Notes under the pieces: model-generated
Seen by the model: the letters and a program-made list of their open reading frames with translations, nothing else
The model's database searches: none
Told to the model about the DNA's origin: nothing
Assembly: GCA_947624545.1 (NCBI GenBank)
Contig: CANQKV010000006.1
Location: 1-35,592, forward strand
Source: an uncultured Alphaproteobacteria bacterium
Lineage (GTDB): Bacteria; Pseudomonadota; Alphaproteobacteria; CAAHEQ01; UBA3637
Reading direction: 5' to 3'
DNA length: 35,592 nucleotides
Shown here: piece after piece, positions 17,360 through 27,300 of the stretch
Numbering within the stretch: the stretch's first letter is position 1
Layout of the letters: each line of letters starts with the position of its first letter
Program-made: the position numbers and the translations under genes

Positions 17360-17815
17360 ATGAGATGTCCTTTTTGCGGGTGTGTTGACAGTCAGGTTAA
17401 AGACTCACGTCCGAGTGATGATTTTTCATCAATCAGACGGCGACGGCAATGCCCGAAATGTAACGGTCGTTTTACAACATATGAATATATTCAAAGTAAA
17501 GATTTGATTGTCGTTAAGAAAAACGATGTTCGCGTGCCGTTTGAACGTGAAAAGTTATATCGTTCGATTTTGTTGGCAATCGGCAAACGCGATATTGATA
17601 CGGAAAAAATTAATCATATCGTTGATGAGATTGTCAATCAACTGGAAAAACTGAATGAAACGGAAGTTCAATCGTCGCATATCGGCGAATTGGTTTTGGA
17701 ACATTTGTTGGTTGTTGATAAAATCGCTTATTTAAGATATGCTTCCGTTTATAAAAATTTCAGTTCCATGGAAGATTTTAATGAGTTTGCGACAAATTTG
17801 GTAAAGGATAAATAA
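17360..17815 (+). CDS. nrdR: Transcriptional repressor NrdR
   Basis: Zinc ribbon MRCPFCGCVDSQVKDSRPSDDFSSIRRRRQCPKCNGRFTTYE plus ATP-cone. Confidence 0.97.
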   Translation: MRCPFCGCVDSQVKDSRPSDDFSSIRRRRQCPKCNGRFTTYEYIQSKDLIVVKKNDVRVPFEREKLYRSILLAIGKRDIDTEKINHIVDEIVNQLEKLNETEVQSSHIGELVLEHLLVVDKIAYLRYASVYKNFSSMEDFNEFATNLVKDK

Positions 17816-17816
17816 A

Positions 17817-18281
17817 ATGGGAAAGGTACAAAAATATATCAATGCCCGATTAATGGCTGTTCAGGCGGTTTATGTCCATGAGCAAACGGGTGAAAATTGG
17901 GATAAAATAATTTTTCGTTTCACAAGCGGTGAAGCGGGCGGCAAGGTGTTAAAAGAAACAAATAATCAGGAAGAAGAAATTGTTTTGGACAAAGCCGATA
18001 CGGGACTTTTTAAATCTTTAACGCAAGAAGTGGCAAGCGCACAGAAAAATATTGATAACATTTTGCGATCTATTATCAGCGAAAAGACCGATTATAATCG
18101 GTTAGAGCTTGTTTTAAAATGTATTTTAAGGGTTGCCGTTGCCGAATTTTATGTCAATCAAGATTTGCCGACCGCCATTATCATTAATGAATATGTTGAT
18201 ATGACAGGCGCCTTTTTTAATGGTTCGGAACCGTCAATGGTCAATATTGTTTTAGGAAAGTTTTCCAAAACAATTCGCTGA
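17817..18281 (+). CDS. nusB: Transcription antitermination factor NusB
   Basis: NARLMAVQAVYVHEQTG ... LELVLKCILRVAVAEFYVNQDLPTAIIINEYVDMTGAFFNGSEPSMVNIVLGKF. Confidence 0.85.
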   Translation: MGKVQKYINARLMAVQAVYVHEQTGENWDKIIFRFTSGEAGGKVLKETNNQEEEIVLDKADTGLFKSLTQEVASAQKNIDNILRSIISEKTDYNRLELVLKCILRVAVAEFYVNQDLPTAIIINEYVDMTGAFFNGSEPSMVNIVLGKFSKTIR

Positions 18282-18282
18282 T

Positions 18283-19926
18283 TTATTCAAATAATTGTTC
18301 CGATTTTAACGCTGCCGAAACAAAGGCTTTAAAAATGGGATTCGGTTTTCCGGGACGCGATGTGAATTCCGGATGAAATTGAACGGCGATAAAGAACGGA
18401 TGCGCCGGAATTTCAATAATTTCGGGGAGTAATCCGTCGGGCGATAAACCGGATACAATCACGCCTTTTTCTTCTAATTTATCTTTATAAGCAATATCCA
18501 TTTCGTAGCGATGACGATGTCGCTCTTCAATCAAGGTTTTTTCATAAATGCGATGTGCCAATGTCCCCTCTCGAATGACGCACGGATAAGCGCCCAGTCG
18601 CATGGTGCCGCCCAAATCGCCGTTATCCGGACGAATATGTTGCACACCGTCTTTTTCCCAAACCGTCATTTTAGAAATAATCGGCGTACATTTACCGCCG
18701 AATTCGGCAGAGGAGGCATCTTCAATGCCGAGTAGATGACGTGCCGCTTCAATAACGGCTGTTTGCATTCCCAAACAAATACCGAAGAAAGGAATTTTAT
18801 GTTCACGAGCATATTGAATGGCGCGTATTTTGCCTTGAATACCGCGCACACCGAATCCGCCCGGAACCAAAATACCGTCAAAGTGTTTCAGTTTATCGTG
18901 TAACTGCGCGTCTGTCAATGCTTCCAATTCATCCGATTCAATCCATGTGACTTTCACTCTTGCTTTGTTGGCAATGCCCGCGTGCGTTAAAGCTTCGCTT
19001 AAAGATTTATAAGCTTCCAATAAGCCGCAATATTTACCGACAACGGCAATTTTCGTTTCTTTTTCATAATTTTCACTGATTTTAATAATGTCCTGCCATT
19101 TTGTCATATCCGGTTCGGGTGCTTGCTCATAAAGATGAAAATGTTTTAACACTTGCACATCCAATCCCTCTTGATGATAGGCAAGGGGTACTTTATAAAT
19201 GTTATCGACATCTAATGCCGCGACAACATTATCGGCACTGATATTGCAAAACAGCCCCAGTTTCCGTCGTTCCGATTCACCGAGAGGCACTTTGGATCGG
19301 CACAGCAATATGTCTGCCTGAATACCTGCTTCCAAAAGTGTTTTAACGGCATGTTGCGTCGGCTTTGTCTTTAATTCTCCTGCCGAATCGATAAAAGGTA
19401 AAAGCGTTAAGAAAATAAACAAAACATTATCGCGTCCGACATCGTTTGCAAATTGACGAATGCCCTCTAACATCAGCGTTCCTTCAATATCGCCGACCGT
19501 TCCGCCGACTTCGTACAAGACAAAATCTTCATTATGTAAGTCGGATTTAATAAACTCTTTGATTTCATTTGTTACATGCGGAATGGCTTGTACGGTGGCA
19601 CCCAGATAATCGCCGCGGCGTTCTTTTTGAATAACATTATAATAAATTCGACCGCCCGAAATACTGTCCGTTTTATGACAATTAACATCGGCAAAACGTT
19701 CGTAATGACCTAAATCCAAATCGGTTTCGGCACCGTCATGCGTTACAAAGACTTCCCCGTGTTGATAAGGCGACATTGTACCGGGATCAATGTTTAAGTA
19801 AGGATCCATTTTGCGCATTCTGACGGAATAGCCGCGGGATTTCAACAATGATCCGATAGCGGCGGAAGCAATACCTTTTCCCAAAGAAGAAACAACACCC
19901 CCGAGAATAAAAATATATTTTGTCAT
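18283..19926 (-). CDS. pyrG: CTP synthase
   Basis: MTKYIFILGGVVSSLGKGIASAAIGSLLKSRGYSV ... FFGICLGMQ. Start moved from 19953 to 19926. Confidence 0.98.
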   Translation of the reverse strand: MTKYIFILGGVVSSLGKGIASAAIGSLLKSRGYSVRMRKMDPYLNIDPGTMSPYQHGEVFVTHDGAETDLDLGHYERFADVNCHKTDSISGGRIYYNVIQKERRGDYLGATVQAIPHVTNEIKEFIKSDLHNEDFVLYEVGGTVGDIEGTLMLEGIRQFANDVGRDNVLFIFLTLLPFIDSAGELKTKPTQHAVKTLLEAGIQADILLCRSKVPLGESERRKLGLFCNISADNVVAALDVDNIYKVPLAYHQEGLDVQVLKHFHLYEQAPEPDMTKWQDIIKISENYEKETKIAVVGKYCGLLEAYKSLSEALTHAGIANKARVKVTWIESDELEALTDAQLHDKLKHFDGILVPGGFGVRGIQGKIRAIQYAREHKIPFFGICLGMQTAVIEAARHLLGIEDASSAEFGGKCTPIISKMTVWEKDGVQHIRPDNGDLGGTMRLGAYPCVIREGTLAHRIYEKTLIEERHRHRYEMDIAYKDKLEEKGVIVSGLSPDGLLPEIIEIPAHPFFIAVQFHPEFTSRPGKPNPIFKAFVSAALKSEQLFE

Positions 19927-20206
19927 AAAAACTCCTTGCAAGCAGATAATCAAATGATTTGTATTGTATGTAAATTATTTGATAAAATCAACGAAAAAAG
20001 GAATTTTATCTTATTTTTTTTATAATCCGTTGAAATAAATATTTTTTATAATGATAGACGATTATTTGAATTGTTTTATCATAATTTAAATAATTTTGTT
20101 GCCGTTCTTTTTTCTTTTTTGCAGATAAAGCGGTACAAAAAAACATAATTTGTAAAATTATTACAATATGTTATTTTTAATTTTTAAACCAATAAATGAA
20201 GTAATT

Positions 20207-20863
20207 TCAATGATATTGACGAATTAAACCGACCAGTTGTCCTTGTATTTCCACACGACTGGCATCAAATGTGCGAATCTCATATTCATTATTTTCGGGT
20301 ATCAGTAAAACACGATTTCCGTTTATCTGAATGCGCTTTAATGTTACTTCATAGCCGTCAACCAAAGCAACAACCACTGTTCCGTTGGGAACATGTTGTG
20401 TGCGTTTAATAATAACGGTATCACCGTCAATAATGCCGATGTCTTTCATTGAATCTCCCTCAACCGTTAAGGCATAATGTTCGCCGCTGCCAATCATTTG
20501 AGCGGGGACATTGATTGTATCGGGATTGCGCACGGCTTCAATAGGGGTACCGCAAGCAATTTTACCGTAGAGAGGAATCTCAATCAAGTTATCATTGGCT
20601 ACATCTTTCAATATTTTTATCTTTTTTTTCGGCGGTTTAATATATTTTTCTTTGGGTAAAGCCAACACTTCCAAAGCGCGCGCCTTGTTATGTAAACGCC
20701 GAATAAACTTGCGTTCTTCCAAAGCTTGCACCATTCTGTGAATCCCCGATTTTGAATGCAAACCCAAATACAGGCGCATTTCTTCATATGACGGGCAAAC
20801 GCCATCTTTAAAAAAACATTCATTAATGTAAGTTAACAGTTGAGATTGTTTTCTTGTCAGCAT
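20207..20863 (-). CDS. lexA: LexA SOS repressor
   Basis: LTRKQSQLLTYINECFFKDGVCPSYEEMRLYLGLHSKSGIHRMVQALEERKFIRR; S24 domain IPLYGKIACGTPIEA, LTVEGDSMKDIGIIDGDTVII. Confidence 0.96.
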   Translation of the reverse strand: MLTRKQSQLLTYINECFFKDGVCPSYEEMRLYLGLHSKSGIHRMVQALEERKFIRRLHNKARALEVLALPKEKYIKPPKKKIKILKDVANDNLIEIPLYGKIACGTPIEAVRNPDTINVPAQMIGSGEHYALTVEGDSMKDIGIIDGDTVIIKRTQHVPNGTVVVALVDGYEVTLKRIQINGNRVLLIPENNEYEIRTFDASRVEIQGQLVGLIRQYH

Positions 20864-20904
20864 TTTTGTTCTCCTTTTAAGACAAAATATTCTTCTTTTG
20901 TTCT

Positions 20905-20933
20905 TTTATATCCTAAAAAATATGTTCTGTCAA
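20905..20933 (-). promoter_or_regulatory. lexA promoter TTGACA-N17-TATAAA (minus strand)
   Basis: + strand tttata 20905-20910 and tgtcaa 20928-20933 with 17 nt between. Confidence 0.8.
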
Positions 20934-20996
20934 GCCTGTTTTTGAAAAAAAAGAAAAAAAAGAGAACATTTTTAAAATTTTTCATTGGTTGAACTG

Positions 20997-21025
20997 TTGA
21001 CAGATATGCGATTTTCTGATATAAT
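20997..21025 (+). promoter_or_regulatory. Consensus promoter TTGACA-N17-TATAAT for the ankyrin gene
   Basis: TTGACA 20997-21002, TATAAT 21020-21025, 17-nt spacer. Confidence 0.85.
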
Positions 21026-21056
21026 GAAAAAGAAAGAGAAATATGATTCGGAGGCA

Positions 21057-21560
21057 ATGATGCAGGAAATTGAAAACGCATATATGCAGTTGGCAAATCA
21101 GTTGCAGCAGGCCATTGACACGGGTGATTTGGTCTTACTGAAAGACTTATCTTTTTTGTTGGATTTATCCCGTGTGACTTTTATTGAAATCGATGAGGAA
21201 TGTTCTCGAAAAATTATAAAGCCGATTACGGTTTATGCGGCTGAACACGGCACACCGGAAATTATAGCGTTTCTTATTAAAGACGGATGCGATATTAACG
21301 CACGCGATTCTTACGGAAACACGCCGTTAATGACGGCCGTTAACGAAGAACGGTTGGATATTGTTGCTTTTTTAATGAAACATCCGCAAGTGCAAACGCA
21401 AGTTTCCAATAATTACGGTGAAACGGTTTCTTCCATTGCTTATTTAAATAACAATCGGGAAATTATGGATTATTTAAAGAAAAATCCGCCCGCTCGGGAA
21501 ACAAACGCCTTTCAAAAGCCTGTTTTTTTCGATAAAAAAGTCGGTAAATTCATTATGTAA
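21057..21560 (+). CDS. Ankyrin-repeat protein
   Basis: Ank motifs HGTPEIIAFLIKDGCDINARDSYGNTPLMTAVNEERLDIVAFLMKH. Start moved from 20985 to ATG 21057 (RBS cggagg), because the promoter lies inside the longer ORF call. Confidence 0.8.
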   Translation: MMQEIENAYMQLANQLQQAIDTGDLVLLKDLSFLLDLSRVTFIEIDEECSRKIIKPITVYAAEHGTPEIIAFLIKDGCDINARDSYGNTPLMTAVNEERLDIVAFLMKHPQVQTQVSNNYGETVSSIAYLNNNREIMDYLKKNPPARETNAFQKPVFFDKKVGKFIM

Positions 21561-21623
21561 CAAGATTGAATCTTGACGAAAGAGAATTTTAATCCTACTT
21601 AACAAAAAAATAAAGGGGATAAA

Positions 21624-21971
21624 ATGAAGTACACTCTGTTCGTTTGTCTGTTGTGTTTTATCGGCGGTTGTTCTCATCAAAGTGCGCAATTACAATTTAA
21701 TCAGCAGGGATTGCGAAAATTAATCGGTTTTCCCGAGGAAGACGTGATTGAAAAATTGGGAAAACCTGCAAAAACATATAGGCAAGACGGACAGACTTTT
21801 TTAGTTTACACAACAACTTATCAAAATTATACGGCACCGATTGCGCAACCGTATAACAGTCCGGGAATGCCGAGTGATGCCGGTTTTTATACGCCCGAAA
21901 CCTGTGTCACCGTTTTTAAAATTGTTTCGCAAGTGGTTCAAGATGTGACCACAACGGGAAATTGTTTATAA
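21624..21971 (+). CDS. Small lipoprotein (SmpA/OmlA-like pattern)
   Basis: Lipobox IGGC; LIGFPEEDVIEKLGKPAKTYRQDGQTFLVYTT resembles SmpA/BamE-type lipoproteins. Confidence 0.6.
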   Translation: MKYTLFVCLLCFIGGCSHQSAQLQFNQQGLRKLIGFPEEDVIEKLGKPAKTYRQDGQTFLVYTTTYQNYTAPIAQPYNSPGMPSDAGFYTPETCVTVFKIVSQVVQDVTTTGNCL

Positions 21972-21987
21972 TCTGCTTTAAAAAAAC

Positions 21988-22016
21988 TTGCATAACCTTC
22001 TTTTTTCTGTTACAAT
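21988..22016 (+). promoter_or_regulatory. Putative promoter TTGCAT-N17-TACAAT
   Basis: TTGCAT 21988-21993, TACAAT 22011-22016; upstream of RBS aaggagg and ATG 22043. Confidence 0.6.
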
Positions 22017-22042
22017 GCCTGCATAACTTAAAGGAGGTAATA

Positions 22043-23560
22043 ATGGTTGATTCAAATGATAACAAAAAAGAAAAAGATTTCTTAAAAGCCTGTATTGACA
22101 ATAATTATAGCAAAGTACGGCAATTATTGGCAGCGGGGGTTGATGTCAATGCAACGAATGAAAAAGGGCAAACGGCACTTCACATGGTTAATGATGAAGA
22201 AATGATGGAAATTCTTCTGGAAGCCGATGCCGATATCAATAAAAGAGACGATGACGGAAATACACCTTTATTATCGCATTTAAACGAACAATTTTTAACT
22301 TCGTTAATTCCGGGGTACAATTTGCTTTCCGATAAGGCGGATCATAAGAATGTTTTAAAATTATTAATCAGAAGCGGAGCCGATGTGAATATGCAAAATG
22401 ATAAGGGAGTGCAACCGCTTCATATGGCGTCCGATTTTGAAACGACGGAACTGTTGCTTGAAAACGGTGCTGACGTGAATGCCGTGAGTTGTTCCGGTAT
22501 CAGAGTATCTCCTTTTGAAAAGCATGTTATGGTAGATGGTATTCTTCAATCCGAAAACAAATTACCGTTAAATCCCGAATGGCGGGAAATAACAAATTTA
22601 ATGCTGGAATACGGCGGAGATTATAATACAAAGGATAAAAACGGTAACACCTTGTTTCATCGAGCCGTTCAAATGGGAAATACCGATTTGGTTCGCCGTT
22701 TGATTTCAATGGGGGTTGATGTGAACGTTAAAAACAATGAGGGACGTACAGCGCTACATTTGGTTAAAGATTCGAAAATTGCAGAGATGCTTTTAGATGC
22801 CGGCGCCGATATGGAGGCACAAGATAATTCAGGCAGTACGCCGTTATTATATCAACTGGAAAAGGAGTGGATTGAGAATGCCATTCCGGGATATAACTTA
22901 CTGACCGGTAAAAAACATAATTACAAAACAGATGTTTTCGAATTATTGATTCGAAGAGGTGCCGATGTTCGAGTAACAACTGATAGCGGTGCCACGCCGT
23001 TGCATTTTGCAACGACTCCGAAAATTGCCGAAGAACTCATTAAAAGAGGGGCAGATGTAAATGCTAAAATGTCAATGCCTGTGTGTCGTTTCTGCTATTT
23101 TAAGGATATGACTCCGTTGGATATGCAGTGTTTAAACGGTATGGTAACCAGTGCTTGCTCTCCTATCGTTGATGAGCTTGATGAGCCTGATGATTCTCAA
23201 AGCATTAAAGATACGGCTCGTGTCATTCATAAAAACGGTGGCACTGAAACACTCTTCTGTTCTTCAGATAAGGAAGAGTCGAAAAAGTTTCTGAAGGAAC
23301 TTCTGGGTGATGAGGCGATTGATGAAAACAAAAAGAATTTTGAAGATACGCAAGCCTCTGTACAAGCGGCGGTAACGGAAGTTAAAAATAACTTTATTGC
23401 GCAATCGACAATTATAAAAAATAAAAACAAGATAACCGATGAAGCCTCTCATCAAGCCAAACCTGTAAGTACGCTGGCAAAATCAGGGGAATATTATCAG
23501 GATAAAGAAGATTTATCCGCCGAGGCTTTCTTGTCCTCAAACAAAGGAAAAACCTGTTAA
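22043..23560 (+). CDS. Ankyrin-repeat protein with an internally duplicated module
   Basis: Multiple ank repeats (GQTALHMVND, GADVNMQNDKGVQPLHMA, GNTLFHRAVQMGNTDLVRRLISMGVDVN). Start moved from 21962 to 22043 (RBS aaggagg). Confidence 0.85.
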   Translation: MVDSNDNKKEKDFLKACIDNNYSKVRQLLAAGVDVNATNEKGQTALHMVNDEEMMEILLEADADINKRDDDGNTPLLSHLNEQFLTSLIPGYNLLSDKADHKNVLKLLIRSGADVNMQNDKGVQPLHMASDFETTELLLENGADVNAVSCSGIRVSPFEKHVMVDGILQSENKLPLNPEWREITNLMLEYGGDYNTKDKNGNTLFHRAVQMGNTDLVRRLISMGVDVNVKNNEGRTALHLVKDSKIAEMLLDAGADMEAQDNSGSTPLLYQLEKEWIENAIPGYNLLTGKKHNYKTDVFELLIRRGADVRVTTDSGATPLHFATTPKIAEELIKRGADVNAKMSMPVCRFCYFKDMTPLDMQCLNGMVTSACSPIVDELDEPDDSQSIKDTARVIHKNGGTETLFCSSDKEESKKFLKELLGDEAIDENKKNFEDTQASVQAAVTEVKNNFIAQSTIIKNKNKITDEASHQAKPVSTLAKSGEYYQDKEDLSAEAFLSSNKGKTC

Positions 23561-23587
23561 TTTTTAAAGAAATGTTTTTATTAAAAA

Positions 23588-23615
23588 GGGCGGATTAAAA
23601 AATCCGCCTTTTGTT
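23588..23615. terminator. Rho-independent terminator between convergent genes
   Basis: aaaagggcggattaaaaaatccgccttttgttttt: stem ggcggatt 23589-23596 / aatccgcc 23601-23608. Confidence 0.85.
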
Positions 23616-23616
23616 T

Positions 23617-24354
23617 TTAATAACCCAGATCTAAATCTTCCCAACCGGTATGTCCCATATCAGGCGCGACTTTCACTATGGCGCTGCGCGGATTTTTTAA
23701 CTTGGCAACAAACCGTTCGGTCATGCCCTGCGTGGTTAATTCATCTTTTCCGCCCACAAAATGCACTTGCGGTATTTGACTGACACGATTCACCATTTTA
23801 ATGGGGTTTGCCGCTTCTTTATCAAAATCGGGCAGGTTATGTTTGTTGACATATCCGTCCAAATCCAAAATGCCGGCAATGGTAATAATTTGTTGCACGT
23901 TGTTTAAGCCCGATCCGATGGCAAACGCAATCGGTGCCGCGCCGCCGTAAGCTACAAACTCAATGCCTTTCGCATTATATTTTTGAATATAATAAGCGAC
24001 GACTTCTTCAATTTCTTTAATAATTTCGGGATTGTATTGAGCCGCACCGTATATTTCCGTATGACTGCACAGTTTGTTCGGAGAATATTGGCAAGGTCTT
24101 GAAATAACAACAATATTTTCAAAATTATCTTTGGCGGCTAATTTTAAGGCTGTCGGCTTTGCAGGAGTCGGATTTCCGTTATCAGTAATGTAAAAACGAA
24201 TTACTTTTCCCGATGTTAACGGTGTTTTTTCCCAAACAGGCAGTGAAAAATGCTCGGTTTGCGCTTCTCGCATTTGAAATCCTTCGGGGGTGGTCGGCAT
24301 AGCGGCACAACCGGTTAATAAGAGCAGAGATAAAAGTAAAGTAGTTTTTTTCAT
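23617..24354 (-). CDS. Lipoprotein with alpha/beta-hydrolase-like fold
   Basis: Lipobox LTGC; FVAYGGAAPIAFAIG in nucleophile-elbow position, FVGGKDELT and DMGHTGWEDL resemble Asp/His regions. Confidence 0.6.
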   Translation of the reverse strand: MKKTTLLLSLLLLTGCAAMPTTPEGFQMREAQTEHFSLPVWEKTPLTSGKVIRFYITDNGNPTPAKPTALKLAAKDNFENIVVISRPCQYSPNKLCSHTEIYGAAQYNPEIIKEIEEVVAYYIQKYNAKGIEFVAYGGAAPIAFAIGSGLNNVQQIITIAGILDLDGYVNKHNLPDFDKEAANPIKMVNRVSQIPQVHFVGGKDELTTQGMTERFVAKLKNPRSAIVKVAPDMGHTGWEDLDLGY

Positions 24355-27300
24355 TATTCATCCTTTTTAAATTGTTCGTCAAAAGACGCCGTTTCATTTG
24401 TCATTTCCATTAAAGACATATTTTCCGTCCATAATAAAAATGTTTTAACAATCTTATCAGAGAAAATCTTTTTAATCAAGTTTTTATATGCGGCAAGCTG
24501 CATTTTATAAATGCGATGAACTTCGTTGGGGCAGGAAGGAACCTGTCTGTTGGTTTTATAATCAATAATCCATACTTCGTTTTCATAAATGACGAGACGA
24601 TCGATTTGTCCCGAAAATACTTTTCCGCCGACAACACCGACAATCGGCACTTCCGCCATGGAATTCGAACCGAAGAGCGGTTGAAATTTGTTTTCGAAAA
24701 TTTCAAAAAAATGTTCGGGTAAATCAATATCGCTCGGTTTTAATTTTAAGGTAATTTCTTTTCGCTTTTCGGGTGCCGTTTGAGGCAGATATTGTAATAG
24801 TTTGTGTAAAAATGTTCCGCGTTTCAGGGCTTTTTCCTGTCCGACGCCGACAATGGAATCATTTTGCGGTTCATTATCGATTAAGCGTGACGGCATTAAA
24901 GGTTTTGAGAGCGGTGTTTCAACGGGAGCAGGGGTTTTTACCCATTCGGGCAGGGGTTTTTCTTCAAGATTGTTGTTGTATAAATTTTCCCTCAAAAAAC
25001 GCGGCTGATAATTCGGCGGATAACAAATGCGAACAACACCGTTTTCATCGGCGGGCATTCCTTGAACGGCAGCCGAAATTAATTGATGCCATGTTTTTTC
25101 TTTCAATTCTTTCTCGGTTGTTTGGTTTTCGGCTTTTTTCTTTTTTTCATTTCCTTTTTTGGTCGTTTCTTTTTGTGTTTTGCACCAACCGTAAACATAA
25201 ACTCTGTCGCGGGCGCGCGTGATTGCCACATATAATAAACGATGTTCTTCTTCCTCTTGTTTTTGAGCCTCTTTATTATACATGTCTTCAATTAAATCAG
25301 GGGATTGAAACTCTTTATCGGGAAGCCATAAAGGTAAATTGTTTTGCCATATCAGATTTTTTTTCTTTACCGTATCATTTTGATTGTCAATAATAAAAAT
25401 AATGTTGTTTTGAAGCCCTTTTGAGGCGTGAACCGTCATAATTTTAACCGTGTTCTGATCATTTTGATCCATATCGCGCTTGATAACGGATTTTCTTCCC
25501 TGAAACCAATAAACAAAGTTTTGTAAAGATGAAATATTCGTTTGTTCGAAAGTAAAAGTCATATTTAAAAATTCGTCAATCGCTTCCATGGCTTCATATC
25601 CCAATCGCGCCAAAAATTTCTCGCGTCCCCGATAAGCGCCCAATATCGTTGCAAAAAACTCATAAGGCGGCATTTTATCAGCCAGATTTAGTATTTCAAA
25701 AAGTTTTTTGGCGAGCGTATCGTTTTCAGCTTGTATGCGTTTGAACAAAGTTTGCTCATTTCTGTTTGAACAAAGTTTCAGCAATTCTTCTTCCGATAAG
25801 CCGATTAACGGACTTTTTAATAAACAAGCCAAGTTTAAATCATCTTCGGGCAATAAGGCAAATTTTGCCAAAACCATTAAATCTTGTACGGCAATATGCC
25901 CCGATAAGTCAAGTCTGTCAATGCCTGCAACGGGAATGCCTCTGTCTTTTAAGGCACGTTCGAGTTTACTGACAATCGTTCCTCGCTTTCGCACCAAAAT
26001 GGTAATATCTTTTGGTTCGATGGGACGATTTTGTGATTCTAAAATTTCTTTTTTCTCCAAAAAGCTTTTGATTTTATCGGCAACATCTTCCGAAACTTTC
26101 GTTGGACCGTCAACGATTGAATCCCGTTCAGGAACAGCCCATAACTCATCGGATGAACGGGAATAAACTTTAATCGGCGGATGAATTTCAATTAACCCCG
26201 CTTCATTAAGACGTGTTAAATTGTGTGTCGCATCCTCGCCGATATTGATGACACCGCGGGCAGCCGTCGGACGATTTAATAAATCATTGACTAAATTCAG
26301 AACGGCTCCCGTGGATCGAAAGGAAGCATTCATCGGTATTATTTTGAACGTATGGCGCGCATTTATTATTTTATCGCGGAAATATCTTTTCATTTCATCA
26401 AATTTTAAAGGATCGGCGCCTTGAAAACTGAAAATGGATTGCTTTTGATCGCCCACAACAAACAAGGTTCTCTCCATATCGGTTTCACGTCCCAGTCCCG
26501 CAAAAAACTCTTCGGATATTAAGCTGATAATGTTCCATTGTTCCGGATTGGTGTCTTGGGCTTCATCAACCAAAATATGGTCAATTCCGCCGTCTAATTT
26601 ATACATAACCCATTGCGGACTTTGAGATAAAAGTTTTTCGGTTAAGGTAATTAAATCATTGTAATCTAAAACATCTTCTTCTTTTTTTAAAGATTGATAA
26701 GTTTTAAGAAACTTTTTTACAAAACTTAAAAAGCGAACAGTCAGTTCAACACTTTGATATAATGTGTATTTTTGGTAAAATTCATAATAAATGCCTGCTT
26801 TTTCTTTTAAATCCTTATTTTTATTATTGGCTTTATAATTTTTTGTTAAATACAGGCTTTTTAAACTTAAAAAGGTTTCTGTTTCAAAAGAGGTATTTTC
26901 AATGTTTTCCGACTTAAAATAATCAGAAATAATTTGTTTTTCAGAGTGATATTTTAATAAATCATATTTTTTCATTAATTGCTGTTTCAGCTTATTCAAG
27001 TCGGAATATTGATTCAAAAGAGCGGAAAGCTTAACAATGTTTTCTTGAATGATTTTGAAAATATTATTATTTTTATCATTTAAATGAAAATAACCGTTAA
27101 TATCGGTTAAATCTTCGTCAGCCGAATGATTTTCAACAATTAAATCAAATGCTTTTTTAATTAATATATCCGATTGGGCTTCATCAATCACGTCAAACTG
27201 CGGTGAAATATGTGCCTCAATCGGAAATCTTTTTAAAACGGATTGACAAAACGAGTGAATCGTCATAATTTTCATTCCGCCCGGTGTTTCTAAAACATCG

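Noticed and set aside
19927-20206. AT-rich intergenic gap between pyrG and lexA considered as an ncRNA or origin-like element
   Set aside because: No clear stem-loop, iterons or conserved motif beyond AT-rich sequence.
24773-25222. ORFs within addA/addB on the + strand (e.g. 24773-25222, 25708-26166, 29062-29388, 29364-29717)
   Set aside because: Antisense to clearly identified addA/addB; no independent support.
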